From Nemophila menziesii (Eukaryota; Streptophyta; Magnoliopsida; Boraginales; Hydrophyllaceae), in contig JARWIR010000021.1 in assembly GCA_029959085.1 (NCBI GenBank), positions 22,283,620 through 22,347,619 on the forward strand: 64,000 nucleotides of DNA. Direction: 5' to 3'. Below are positions 33,628 to 44,351 of this stretch, piece after piece (positions within the stretch are counted from its first letter, which is position 1; each line of letters opens with the position of its first letter). The notes under the pieces were generated by a model, which did no database searches, was not told the origin of the DNA, and worked only from the letters and a program-made list of their open reading frames with translations. A program made the translations under genes and the position numbers.

Positions 33628-35760
33628 GGATCAAGTGGGGGTTGCTGAGAGAAACCACCCACGTCATCAGGGATAACCGTCGAAAGAGGAACCACATCAA
33701 CAACCAGGTCTAACAGAGGGACTTCTATCAAAGCACCATCACTTTCCTTAAACCCGACCATCTCAGAGTGGGATATCTTGCGTTTCTTCGCACTTGGTCC
33801 TCCCTTATCTTCCACCGGACGCTCCATTGAAATAGGGATTTCGGTGAAGGAGAAGGAAGACTCATGCATCGGAGTATCAGTAACCAAATAAGTGCTAGGA
33901 GACACCATTGGAGTAGATGAGCCAGAAGAGGGAGAAATCGGGTTAGTACCCACTGTATCTGGCTCCGCTCTGAGTGAGGAGACCACTTCATCTGTAGTTT
34001 GAGAAGGAGAGGAGGAGATCGGGATGGGGGTGGTGTTCGGGGGGTTAGGAGAGTTGGGAGGCGTGTAAGGGAGAGGTGTATTGTAGGCGGTGGGGGGAGA
34101 TGAGGGGTTAGTAGAAGGGTTCACTTTAGGAGACTGAGCAGGAGTAGTGTTGATATTAGGGTTAACCCATTGGAGATTCGTTTTGCCCCGAGTAGGATTA
34201 GCCCGTGACCAAGTACGGTTCGACCCACGACTACCAGATGTGGGTTTGGCTAAGACCGGCCCATCATTCTTAGTTGGACAGGCTGGCCATTTAGCAGAAG
34301 AAGAATTTCCTTCAAATTTCCTTTTAGATCCAGACCAAGAGGGAGGAGTACTGGTCTTGTTTTGCTTAGGACTGGGCCTAGAAGAGGATTTGCGAGCATG
34401 GGCCTTAACACGTGTTGCAATAGTACCCCCACCATTGCCTTTACCAGATGAAGACTTAAATATGTGCTCAACTCCGGTCAGATCTGAGCCAACATCTTTT
34501 AATAATTCTTTTACTACCAGAGCATAACCTTGTACCGGATCATTGGGACAACCTCGTAAGAACTCAGGGACATTCTCTTCCTTTTTAACCCCCTCCTTAT
34601 CATTGGATATAGTATTAATAGAAGAGGGACCACCACTATTACGATTTTTTGACGAACCATCCTCAGAAGAAGGTAAAACCGAGTCGTCACTTCCAGATAT
34701 AATATGGGAAGGGTCATCCAAATCATCCACCACTATAACGTTTCTACCTCTACCCTTGACAGGAGTGATACTCATCCAATCACCAAAAGAGAATTTCACA
34801 TAACCTCTACACCGGACTTGTTCCTCTTTATACAGACCACGCTCACTAGCTGTGTGGGTAAGAAGGCCACAGAAAAAGCAAAATTTGCTGAGTTTCTCGA
34901 ACCTCACCTTAACTTCAAGAGCAGGGAGAGAAGGTCTTTCCATATTAAAGGATTTGACCAGGGGTTTCTCGAGTTTCCAAAGAGCTCTGACGCGAAGGAG
35001 TTTCACAGTATCACTAACTTTGTTAATATCATAAGCTAAAAGGGTACAGTCCAAATTTTTACATATATCTTTGGCATTATCAGGGGTAGCGTAAGCTGGA
35101 GGTAGATTCTGGAAATGGATCCAAAAAGGAGCCATGGAGAAATCAGCTTCACTCATAGACATTTTCAGATGCCAGGCTTGAAGGAGGAGTAAATGTCCAT
35201 TAATAGACCAGGGACGAAAGTTCCAGGTGTTGAGAAGATCCTCTCGTGAATCAAACATCAGGAAAAAGGTGTTAACCCCAGCAGAGACCACATGCATCTT
35301 GGATCTAAGGCCCCAAGATCTGTTAGCTGCATACTCCACTGTACCAGGAGAGATTTCAGAGGATGAGAGTATTTTAGAGAGTAGCATGTATCTCCTAGCA
35401 AAGATTTTATCTGGTTTATAGTAAGGAGTAAGTTTCATGGTGATAATCGAGTCGGAAGCCATGGATGAGGTTGAGGAGGGAGAGAGAGTTATCAGATGAA
35501 GAGTGAATAAGAAAAAGTGAAGAGAGGAATAAAAGAGGGATTCGATATATAAGAGCAAGTAAAGCGTACAAAGGAAGATTAAGAAGGATTCTTGGGATTA
35601 CAAAGAAAGTAAGTAAAAAGAGATCTCGGGAATGAACAGAGAGGATGTATTGAGCCGTGCAAAGCGTGTGTAGAATACCAAGAGGGAAATGATTATGGAC
35701 TAGGGAATAACAAAAGACCACCATTGAAGAGAGGAGAAAGAGAGCTTATTCTAGAGAGAA
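30929..35760 (-). mobile_element. L1-type LINE, 3' end missing
   Basis: The order on the minus strand is a 5' UTR (about 35463-35760), ORF1 (35462-33624) and ORF2 (33627 downward). The element breaks off at about 30929, inside the region after the reverse transcriptase, so the RNase H domain, 3' UTR and tail are lost. The break carries a 20-bp copy of an internal LINE segment (30909-30928 equals 31006-31025). The 5' boundary is approximate and no TSD can be assigned. Confidence 0.8.
33624..35462 (-). CDS. L1 ORF1 protein (DUF4283-like, zinc knuckle), uninterrupted
   Basis: The start MASDSIITMKL at 35462 is chosen over an in-frame ATG 32 codons upstream, because the upstream residues look like translated UTR. 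This gives 612 codons without a stop. The N-terminal half is a DUF4283-like domain (SKILSSSEISPG, FFLMFDSREDLLNTWNFRPW). A zinc knuckle near residue 215 reads CFFCGLLTHTASER: the last Cys of C-x2-C-x4-H-x4-C is Arg. The C-terminal half is Ser/Pro/Thr-rich and disordered. ORF1 proteins bind LINE RNA in the ribonucleoprotein. The stop overlaps the ORF2 start as ATGA (33627-33624). ORF2 is broken, so it is open but not part of a working element. Confidence 0.85.
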   Translation of the reverse strand: MASDSIITMKLTPYYKPDKIFARRYMLLSKILSSSEISPGTVEYAANRSWGLRSKMHVVSAGVNTFFLMFDSREDLLNTWNFRPWSINGHLLLLQAWHLKMSMSEADFSMAPFWIHFQNLPPAYATPDNAKDICKNLDCTLLAYDINKVSDTVKLLRVRALWKLEKPLVKSFNMERPSLPALEVKVRFEKLSKFCFFCGLLTHTASERGLYKEEQVRCRGYVKFSFGDWMSITPVKGRGRNVIVVDDLDDPSHIISGSDDSVLPSSEDGSSKNRNSGGPSSINTISNDKEGVKKEENVPEFLRGCPNDPVQGYALVVKELLKDVGSDLTGVEHIFKSSSGKGNGGGTIATRVKAHARKSSSRPSPKQNKTSTPPSWSGSKRKFEGNSSSAKWPACPTKNDGPVLAKPTSGSRGSNRTWSRANPTRGKTNLQWVNPNINTTPAQSPKVNPSTNPSSPPTAYNTPLPYTPPNSPNPPNTTPIPISSSPSQTTDEVVSSLRAEPDTVGTNPISPSSGSSTPMVSPSTYLVTDTPMHESSFSFTEIPISMERPVEDKGGPSAKKRKISHSEMVGFKESDGALIEVPLLDLVVDVVPLSTVIPDDVGGFSQQPPLDP

Positions 35761-36854
35761 GGAGGAGAACAATATAAAATGTAATAGTATTGTTTATCCA
35801 TGTATAACATATAAAATTAGGATTCTTATGTACGAACTCCCACTAAGTGGAGACATTTGTTTATGACATTTAGGAATTGGTGTAAACTGCTTTTATCCAT
35901 GATCAACCATTGTGACATGTATAACGTCATTTGGCGGGTCTTTATGGAGACGTTAGAAACTTTAGGGTAAAAGAGAAGGAAGAATATGAGGTAAGACATG
36001 TATGTATATGTATTCACAAGAAACAAAAGAAGATGTTTGCTTCATCCAAAAAGTGAATAGAAACTGGAAAATTCATTAAAGTTATGAAGTGTAAATGTCG
36101 GTGTCAAAATCTTATACATTACATACTTCTCTTACAACAACGAGAAATTAGTAATATTAAGTGAAACATTGTAAGTCAATACTGTGTATTTTTATTAAAA
36201 TTCACTAGATTGATCATAATAAAAGATATCTTAGTCTAAGATATAAGAAATTTAATAATAATGTTTGTACCTTGAGTTATAGAGAAAATACGATCTCGAT
36301 AAATTGGAAGCAGATCTTCAAATTAATGCTGAATCCCATTGCAGAATCTCATGACTTGAAAAATATTGCATGCCTTAGAGTAGAGAAAGCTACCCGAAAT
36401 TTTCACTTGGAAATTTACTTTTCACAAAAAGAAGACAAGTGCTCTATAATTAATCAGCCTCAAAAACTACTTTTATTTTCCCTTGTTCCACGAATCACAT
36501 TATCCTTTTTCTATTTTTTTGTCATGCATCTTATCCTAATAAAGATAGGAACAAAAGATTAGAATATGCGGGTTAAGAGATAAAAGGAAAAGGCCCCAAA
36601 TTTTTAGCAAAATGAGAGGGGTACTATAAGTCACGCAATAAACGATAAAAATAGTGTATCTAACAAATATTTTGGAATTCTTCTTACTTAGTCAAAATTG
36701 GTATACCTCAATAGGCAAAAAAGAAAAATGAGAAAAACACAGTAGAGATAGTATTTTTTTTCAAAAAGAGATATATCTAAATAAATGATAGCAATTTTGG
36801 ACTATGATAATTGAGACACTTCAATCACCATATATCTATATCCATTTTAAACAA
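35761..36854. other. AT-rich intergenic region
   Basis: No conserved coding or repeat signal recognised. A short open frame at 36272-36562 has no recognisable motif. Confidence 0.4.
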
Positions 36855-37255
36855 ATCAAACCGCTCGCAAGCAGTTCGAGCTCAGCTTGAAAAAAAACTC
36901 ATTCGAAGTCGTTCGTTTGTACTAACGAACAAAAAAGTTTGTTCGAACTCGTTCGTTTAAAAATCGAGTTCGTTCGACCTCGTTCGTTAACTCGTTAATA
37001 TGTATGATTTGTGAATAAAAAACAAGTTCGTTCGACCTCGTTTGTTAACTCGTTAATATATATGATTTGTGAATTTTATGTTTAAGTTTTCAATAAATAT
37101 ACTATTAAACCTATAAAAGAACATATTATTCGTTAATAACTATAGCTCGGCTCGAATAATGCTCGTTCGATATGTTAACAAACAAGTTTTAAAAAACTTA
37201 ACTCGACTCGTTAAAATTTGAGATCGGTTCGACTCGGTTCGTTTACCGTCCTACA
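36855..37255. mobile_element. Partial MITE-like repeat with GTTCG/CTCG words
   Basis: Rich in GAACTCGTTCG / CTCGACTCG words. The right end GGTTCGTTTACCGTCCTA resembles the ends of hAT-type plant MITEs. It contains a 58-bp tandem duplication (units starting at 36968 and 37026; each holds GTTCGTTCGACCTCG and TATGATTTGTGAAT). The left end is not resolved. Confidence 0.45.
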
Positions 37256-37938
37256 TACAACGTAGGGCTACATACAACATAGTTGAGCTGCAGACTTCGA
37301 CTTCGAGATACCATGCAAATTTGTTTACAAAAAACCACCAATTCTTGTAACTTATAACCTTTAACCTATGGGAAAAAAAAAATTCATGGAATGATAATCA
37401 TGACCACAACTACAAGCTTGAGTCATCAACATAATTCCACCTCTAGCTAAAAACAACTCAAACCCAACAAATATCATCATCCATAATCAAGAGCTTTATC
37501 GAGGTCTCTCACAGAGATACACTAATCAAAGTATGTTGTTTAGTCTCCATAAATAAGATGAACATGACTTCATAAGTATAAGCATAAATGATAGCCAAGC
37601 AAATCATCCATTACTATAAGCAACTAAACTGTGTACAACAAGACACTAAGTACACTTAACGAACCAATAAACTAACAAAAGCTATATCTATCTCCCCACG
37701 AAAATTACCCTAAAGCTAAAGCTAAACAAGAAATAAACATATTGAAATTGAAACTATAATGCTCCGATCTCTTCTAATAAAACTATACACATGCCTATTT
37801 CCCTAACGAAACATATCTGAGATTTCGATTTTGATTTCAATTTCAACAATCACTTAGTCAGCAAATAGTTATAGCAAATAAAATATAACTAAAAGTGATT
37901 CCTTTGTTCCAAAATGAGTAACATACACAACATTAGTT
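37256..37938. other. 3' flank of the receptor kinase gene
   Basis: AT-rich with no gene recognised. It presumably includes the kinase 3' UTR and terminator. Confidence 0.4.
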
Positions 37939-39798
37939 TTAAGTTCCTCTAGATGTGTAAAGTTGGTAACCCGACATGGTAACAAGATCCCCATCCCCGG
38001 AACTACTAACAGATTTTTCAATATAATCCAAATCTGCTATAATAGGAATAGCTCGATCCGGAATCGAAGGAACCATTACATCAGTATCCAACATTTTAAC
38101 AACCTGGTCCATAGTTGGTCTAGCATATAACTGAGGATGCGAACATAAAACCGCTACCATAACATACTTCTCCATAACTTCAACAGAACCCAATTCTTTC
38201 ATATTCTCTTCAATCACATCCAACGACTTACCTTCCTTAACTAACGACCATGCCCAATCCGCTAAAAGAATCGGATCCTCATCATCAACTTTCATAAGCG
38301 CTTTTTTCCCACTTAAAAGCTCAAGAAGCACTACCCCGAAGCTATAAACATCGCTCCTCTCCGTTAATTGTCCGTATAACGCGTATTCCGGAGCAACATA
38401 ACCCATCGTCCCAGCTGCTCTAGTACTCAAGTGTGTCATTCCCTCGGGAGTAAACTTTGCTAGTCCAAAATCCGCTAGTTTAGCGTCAAAATTCTCGTCC
38501 AAAAGAATATTACTCGCCTTAATATCTCGATGTATAATCGCGGGTTGTGCACCGTAATGCAAATAAGCTAACCCCGTGGCTGTTCCGAGTGCGATCTTCT
38601 GACGAGCAGGCCAACTCAGCTTCTCCTCGGTTGATCCGAATAAATTATCGTACAAACTTCCGTATTTTGTCAACTCACATACGATTATCCTTTGATGACC
38701 CTCTAGTTGAGTTGTTGCGGAACAATAACCTTTTATTTCCATTAGGTTTACATGCCGTACACTTGCGATAACCTCTACTTCATGTGTAAAACTGATATTT
38801 CCAGATGCGGAAAGATTCTTAAACCTTTTTAATGCTACTTCTGTCCCATCGGGTAATTTGCCTTTATACACATTTCCATAACCGCCTTTTCCGATTAAGT
38901 TATCTAACGAGAAATTATTTGTCATGTCTTTAATCTCTTGTAATGTGAATTTGATTAACGTTGTACTTCCTCCACCGATTGAATACATTTCGGAAAAAGC
39001 TAAAGTACTCTCACTTTGGAAATTTTGCCTTAAATTCTTTTTTCTTTTCCATCGGAAGTATATAAAGTAAATTAAACCTAAAGCTAATACAACTATAAAT
39101 GTAACTACCACACTAATTATTATCACTTTCTTGTTATCTTTAGATTTGTTTGTAGTATTTGTGATTGAAAAGAAGCAAGTCGCGGTACCTGTATCGGTGG
39201 GGCCTAAATAATTGGCGATGCCACCACCGTAGATGAATGATGTAGCGGCGCAATTGGAGATGTTTCCAGCGTAATAGCTGGTGTCGGTGAGGTAAGTGGC
39301 TTGAAGGTTGGTGAGGCTGGTGAGACACGTGACGCAAGCTGAGCGGACCACGAGTGAGCGATTACAAGCGGAGAAAACATTATCGATGACGGCGCGTGGG
39401 ACATAAGATTCGAATTGATCGCGTGTAGTGATGTTCATGCAACCTATAGAAATCCAGTTTGTTTGGAAGCCACATGTGCTGCGGGGGTCAAAATTGGAGA
39501 TGAACTCGTTGACCACCGTTTGGAACGAGTTCCAGCATGACTCAGCAGAATCAAGTGGTGGAAGGAACAAATTAGTGACTCGGAGGTACTCAGATAAGAC
39601 GAGTCGTATGCTTTGTCGAGTGTATTGGCACTGCGTGGAGCTGTCGCCGGAGGTAAATCGATCCGACTGGGCCAACTTCCGCAAAACGGTAAAATCCAGT
39701 GGGCATGGTCGTGAAACGGGGGTCTGGGCAAAGATACTAGCGGCATTAAATGAGTAACATAGCAGTACAAGGAAAAGAAGCAGAATAAGAGAACGCAT
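37939..39798 (-). CDS. SPARK-domain receptor-like kinase, single exon
   Basis: 619 codons without intron. A signal peptide spans about 1-24 (MRSLILLLFLVLLCYSFNAA). The Cys-rich ectodomain (about 30-210) has the C-x2-C and N-glycosylation sites (NIT, NRS, NIS, NTT) of SPARK-type plant receptor kinases such as the At1g11050 type. One membrane helix lies at 225-248, followed by a basic stop-transfer (KRKK). The kinase domain (about 297-575) has GKGGYG (303-308), ATP-binding K324 in VALKRF, E340 of helix C, HRD (423-425), DFG (443-445) and APE (469-471), so it has all catalytic residues and is of the RD class. It should sit in the plasma membrane and phosphorylate Ser/Thr; its ligand is unknown. 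An LRR or lectin ectodomain is excluded by sequence. The gene looks intact. Confidence 0.95.
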   Translation of the reverse strand: MRSLILLLFLVLLCYSFNAASIFAQTPVSRPCPLDFTVLRKLAQSDRFTSGDSSTQCQYTRQSIRLVLSEYLRVTNLFLPPLDSAESCWNSFQTVVNEFISNFDPRSTCGFQTNWISIGCMNITTRDQFESYVPRAVIDNVFSACNRSLVVRSACVTCLTSLTNLQATYLTDTSYYAGNISNCAATSFIYGGGIANYLGPTDTGTATCFFSITNTTNKSKDNKKVIIISVVVTFIVVLALGLIYFIYFRWKRKKNLRQNFQSESTLAFSEMYSIGGGSTTLIKFTLQEIKDMTNNFSLDNLIGKGGYGNVYKGKLPDGTEVALKRFKNLSASGNISFTHEVEVIASVRHVNLMEIKGYCSATTQLEGHQRIIVCELTKYGSLYDNLFGSTEEKLSWPARQKIALGTATGLAYLHYGAQPAIIHRDIKASNILLDENFDAKLADFGLAKFTPEGMTHLSTRAAGTMGYVAPEYALYGQLTERSDVYSFGVVLLELLSGKKALMKVDDEDPILLADWAWSLVKEGKSLDVIEENMKELGSVEVMEKYVMVAVLCSHPQLYARPTMDQVVKMLDTDVMVPSIPDRAIPIIADLDYIEKSVSSSGDGDLVTMSGYQLYTSRGT

Positions 39799-40083
39799 TT
39801 AAGATGATACTATTGTTTTGGGGATGGGCATGAAGATCAATGAATTTGTATGATTTTTCCTTTTGAGGTGGTATGAAATTCAACGAATGTCAAAACTCAA
39901 AACTGATAAATGTTAAGACCGAAAGAAAAAGCTATAAAAGTCAAAAGATGGGCTAATTTTAGTCAACAGACTTTTTATTTTAAAATATTACATAAATGAC
40001 GATAAATGTAAAAGTATTCAAATACTATGTGAAGCATCCGGGCAAAAATCACTCAAGTGGATTGCTAAATCTATTATCCTTCC

Positions 40084-40100
40084 CAAGCAACTATATAAAT
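40084..40100. repeat. Target-site duplication of the full-length L1, 3' copy
   Basis: CAAGCAACTATATAAAT lies directly beside the poly(T) (the poly(A) tail of the minus-strand LINE). The identical 17 bases recur at 47493-47509. Confidence 0.95.
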
Positions 40101-40200
40101 TTTTTTTTTTTTGGTCAATTACAATCAGACCTAATCCGACTAGATTTTACAAAGAATATTCAAAGTCCTATCAAACTCTACTAATGAGCAGCCCATCTAG

Positions 40201-43200
40201 TTAGGGATACCGACCGATATTCTTCCTTATACATTTGGCAAGAGCGTCTGACGTTGTGTTGTAGCATCTACTAATATGTTTCACCTCCCACCCTGGGCAC
40301 CGACCAATCCAGCTTTCGATTTCCGAAAGAATGGGTTTTAGACTCCAGTGCAGCCCGGTCTTCTTTTTAATTCCTTGAATCAATTCAAGGTTGTCAGAGT
40401 AGAATGACACTCTCTGACTGGTGAGATCATAGGAAGATCTCATGGCTAATAATGTTGCCCACGTTTCACCTTCAATAACTTCTTTAATTCTGCGTCTTAA
40501 ACTAATTTTCCGTTCAATACATCCTGAATTATTTATTCCAACTCCCGCGATGCCATGATTAGTCATGTCAGTAAAAGAAGTGTCACACATCCAAATCATA
40601 TCTGCCTTATCCTCGGTTATAGGGTTGCCTATGTTCTCGGCTTTTTCTATTCTGTCTTTCGTTTCATTATGCCAAGAATTAATTTTTTCACCAAATAGCC
40701 TCCACATCGATTCTTTAACCCTATAAAAGATATCCTCAATTGACCATTCTTTCTTATCATGGAAACATCTCATTCTTTCCTTCCAAATATTCCACATGAT
40801 GGACAGAATATATGAAGCTACCACTTTTTTGTCCCACCCATTGTTTGAGAAACTTTGAATTGTTTTGAGTAACCATTCCGCGATGTTCGTATGACATGAA
40901 ACATCAATTTTAATCTGCAAAGGAGATTTAGCCCACACCTCTACTAAACGGACATCGTAAAATTAAATGAGCCACGTTTTCCCCTTCCATCTCACACCAC
41001 TCACAAACATCTTCTCTTAAACATCTCTTTCTTACCAAATTGTTTTTCGTTGGGATCGCATTATTACATATTTTCCATCCGAAATTTTAAACTTTCGATT
41101 GTACATTTGCACCCCATATGTTATTCCATAATTCACTTTTTAGGATCTCGCCATTTCTCGATGTTTGTGCCTCATTAATAATCTCATCATTGACATTAGC
41201 ATGATATCCAGATTTAGTACAGTACTCACCATTTTTTGAGAATGGCCAAATGATTCTATCAACCTTATTATCTTTTGAAATTGGGATTTCTTGTATGTAT
41301 GAGACTACCTGATTAGTAAACAAGTTTTTGAGTTTATCAATGTCCCATTCATATCCATTATAACTAAACAGCTCACTAACCTTTTCGACTTGGCAAATTT
41401 CTAGTTTTGGAGCATAAAATCCTTTTTTTATCCAGCAGTGTTTCCATATATTTACTTGCATTCCATTCCCAATCTGCCAGATACAATGTTTTTTAAGAAT
41501 TGAAGTCCTTTAAAAAGACTGCACCAACTCCACGATCTTTTCTTGTAAAGTTTAGCATCCCACATCTCACAGTCCGGAAAGTAAATAGCTTTTAAAACTC
41601 TCGCCGCAAAAGACTCCGGTTTATGTACAATCCTCCATGCTTGTGCATCTAACATTGCTATATTCATTTTGTGAAAGTCACCAAAACCAAGACCTCCAAT
41701 CTTCTTTGATCTTGCAATTCAATTCCATGCTACCCAATGAATTCTTTTTTTATGTGACGTATCCCACCAGAAATTAGCAACAATACTAGACATTTTCTTA
41801 CAGAGTGTTTTCGGGAATTCAAAGATCGACATAGCATAATTAGGGATAGTTTGGATTAAAGCTTTGATAAGTACCTCTTTACCACCATCTGATAAAAGAT
41901 TCGCCATCCAGCTTCAGAATTTATTGAGAAGACGATCTTAATGTAGTCTAAATTCTGACTTTTCACTCGTTTGATCGAAAGCGGAATCCCTAAATATTAA
42001 CCCAAATCATTGGCATTCATTATATGAAGTTGACTAGACACGTTGTTACGTACTTCACTCGGGGTATTTTTACTAAAGAAAATTGATGATTTGTGAAAGT
42101 TAATGGGTTGTCCGTATGCCATACAATACTTCTTCAAATGTCTCGATTTCCTTTGGGTTCACGTTAATGAAGAACAGCGCGTCATCCGCAAACAATAAAT
42201 GAGTGATGGTCGGACAGAGTCTAGTAATGTTAATACCTTTAATATCTCCTTGTCGGCAATGGAAATTGATAAGGCTAATAAGACTTTCCGTAAGAAGAGA
42301 GAAAAGCAGTGGAGATAAAGGATCTCCTTGCCTCAAACCTTGAGAAGGATAGAATTTATTAAGTCTTTGACCATTGACTTTGACTTGAAAAGAAACCGAT
42401 GTAACACAATTCATAATCCATCCAACCCATTTTTCACAAAATCCCATAGCTAAAAGAGTTTTTGCGAGAAAGTTCCAATTCACTTGATCATAGGCTTTCT
42501 CCATATCCAATTTAATCGATGCATAGTATTTTTTTAGTTGTCCTTTTGTTATTGAGAAAAAAAGCAATCTCTTGCGCAATCAAAATATTATCTTGTATAC
42601 ATCTCTCTTTAATGAATGCAGTTTGAGTAGGAGACACCAATTCATCCATATAACCTTGCAATCTTGACGCCAGAATTTTAGCGATGATTTTGTAACAAAA
42701 ATTAGCACAAGCAATTGGCCTATAATCTTTAACATTTTCTTGTGATGTTCCTTTCGTAATGAGCGTAATAACCGAGTCATTGATTTTCTTTAGGTCCAAA
42801 TTTGATTTAAAAAAATCCTTCACCAAATTAAAAATATCCATCTTAATAGTTTCCCAAAATTCATGGTAGAATTTACCTGGTAATCCATCTGGTCCAGGAG
42901 CTTTTGACCCTGACATGTTAAATGCGGCTTTTTTGACGTCCTCCATGAGTGGTAATCTCGTGAGCTCTTCATTCATAACATAGGTAACTTTCGAAGGAAT
43001 GTATTGTGTAATGTTCGCACTATCCTCTGTCGGGTTTTCTTTAAATAAGTTTCGATAGTAAGAATTGATAGTATTTTTTATCTCTTTTGGCTTCTCTGTC
43101 CAATTCCCATCGTCTTTTTTAATCATATCGATTCTGTTAATCTTCCTTCTACTCATTGTTTTGGCAAAGAAATACCTAGTATTTTTGTCACCTTTTTTAA

Positions 43201-44260
43201 TATGAAGATCTCTCGCTCTATCTTCCCAAAACATTTCTTCAATTCTCCACAATTCTTCAATTTCTTTTCTTATCATTTGTTCTTTATCCACCACATCCAC
43301 ATGACTCTGGCAATTGTTAAGTTCGGTAAGTTCTTTTTGTAAACTCTCAATCCTTCTTATGTTATTTATAAAATGTTTTTTTACTCCATCCTTGTAAAGC
43401 AAGGCAAGTAGCATCGCGTTTATTACAAAAGTTCACAATACTATTGGATTTACTATTTGATTTCCAATTATCTCTAATGATATCCTTGCATTGTGAGTGT
43501 TCAATCCACCTTGATTCGAAAATAAAGTACTTTTCATACTTATCACATTTTTTGAATCTCTTAAGAATAAGTGGCGAGTGGTCCGACCCAATAGCCGGAG
43601 GTATAATAATAGAGGCATCCGGAAATGTCGCGCACCAATCCATACTTGCAAGAGCACGATCGATTTTTTCTTTGATATTCTCATGCCATTTTATATGATT
43701 ATCCCATGTATAGTAGCATCCTTTACTTGGAATATCCACAAGATGATTAAAGTTGATAAACTCATTAAATTTGAGGACCCGATCAAGATTTGGAGCTTTC
43801 TTACCTTTTTCTCATCAAAGTTAGCTATATCGTTAAAGTCACCGATAATAATATAAGGCTTATCCATCATTTTGATCTTCTTGTTAAGTAATTGCCAAAA
43901 TTTCACTTTCTCCTCTTCCTTACTAGGCGCATACACACAATACAAAACCCAAGAAAGTTCATTCGATTCATTAACTTCTAGGATTACAATATTAGACGAC
44001 TTAAATAAGACAGAAATTGAAATAGACTCCTTCCAAACCACTACGATCCCCCTGGAGCTATAAGCTCTTCCTCCAGGGTCGATCACAAGATTATTATCAA
44101 AAGCTTTGAGATGAGAACAAGATTTGAAATCTTTCTTCCTCAAGCGACTCTCATGTAAACAAGCTAAAGACACGTTATTTTTTCTAATCAAGGACTTAAA
44201 CGAGCTTCTTGTCAGGGGCGCCCTAACTCCCTGACAGTTCCAAACCATAAAACTATCCAT
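40201..44260 (-). pseudogene. L1 ORF2: endonuclease, reverse transcriptase, RNase H, broken
   Basis: The start MDSFMVWNCQGVRAPLTR at 44260 is typical of plant L1 ORF2. Endonuclease motifs are IIGDFNDIANF (about 43840) and GSDHSPLILKRF (about 43575). The reverse transcriptase is open over 43414-42512 (GDKNTRYFFAKTM, GSKAPGPDGLPGKFYHEFW, RPIACANFCYK) and continues in another frame (42579-42100: GLRQGDPLSPLLF, catalytic LLFADDALFF). A Cys-poor linker follows (41907-41087). The C-terminal RNase H (40938-40201) is open and keeps its acidic sites (WMCDTSFTD, EGETWATLLA, FYSDNLELIQ). At least five frame changes are needed to read it through. Confidence 0.9.
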
Positions 44261-44351
44261 CACGCCCAGCCGCTTTATAGGACCGGCTGACGTCCGCAAT
44301 CGATACAGGATGAGGGTTTTCCTTCACTGGATACCCCTAAGAACTCCCCCC

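Noticed and set aside
36272..36562. A 96-codon open frame on the plus strand
   Set aside because: No recognisable motif, AT-rich composition and no splice or neighbour evidence.
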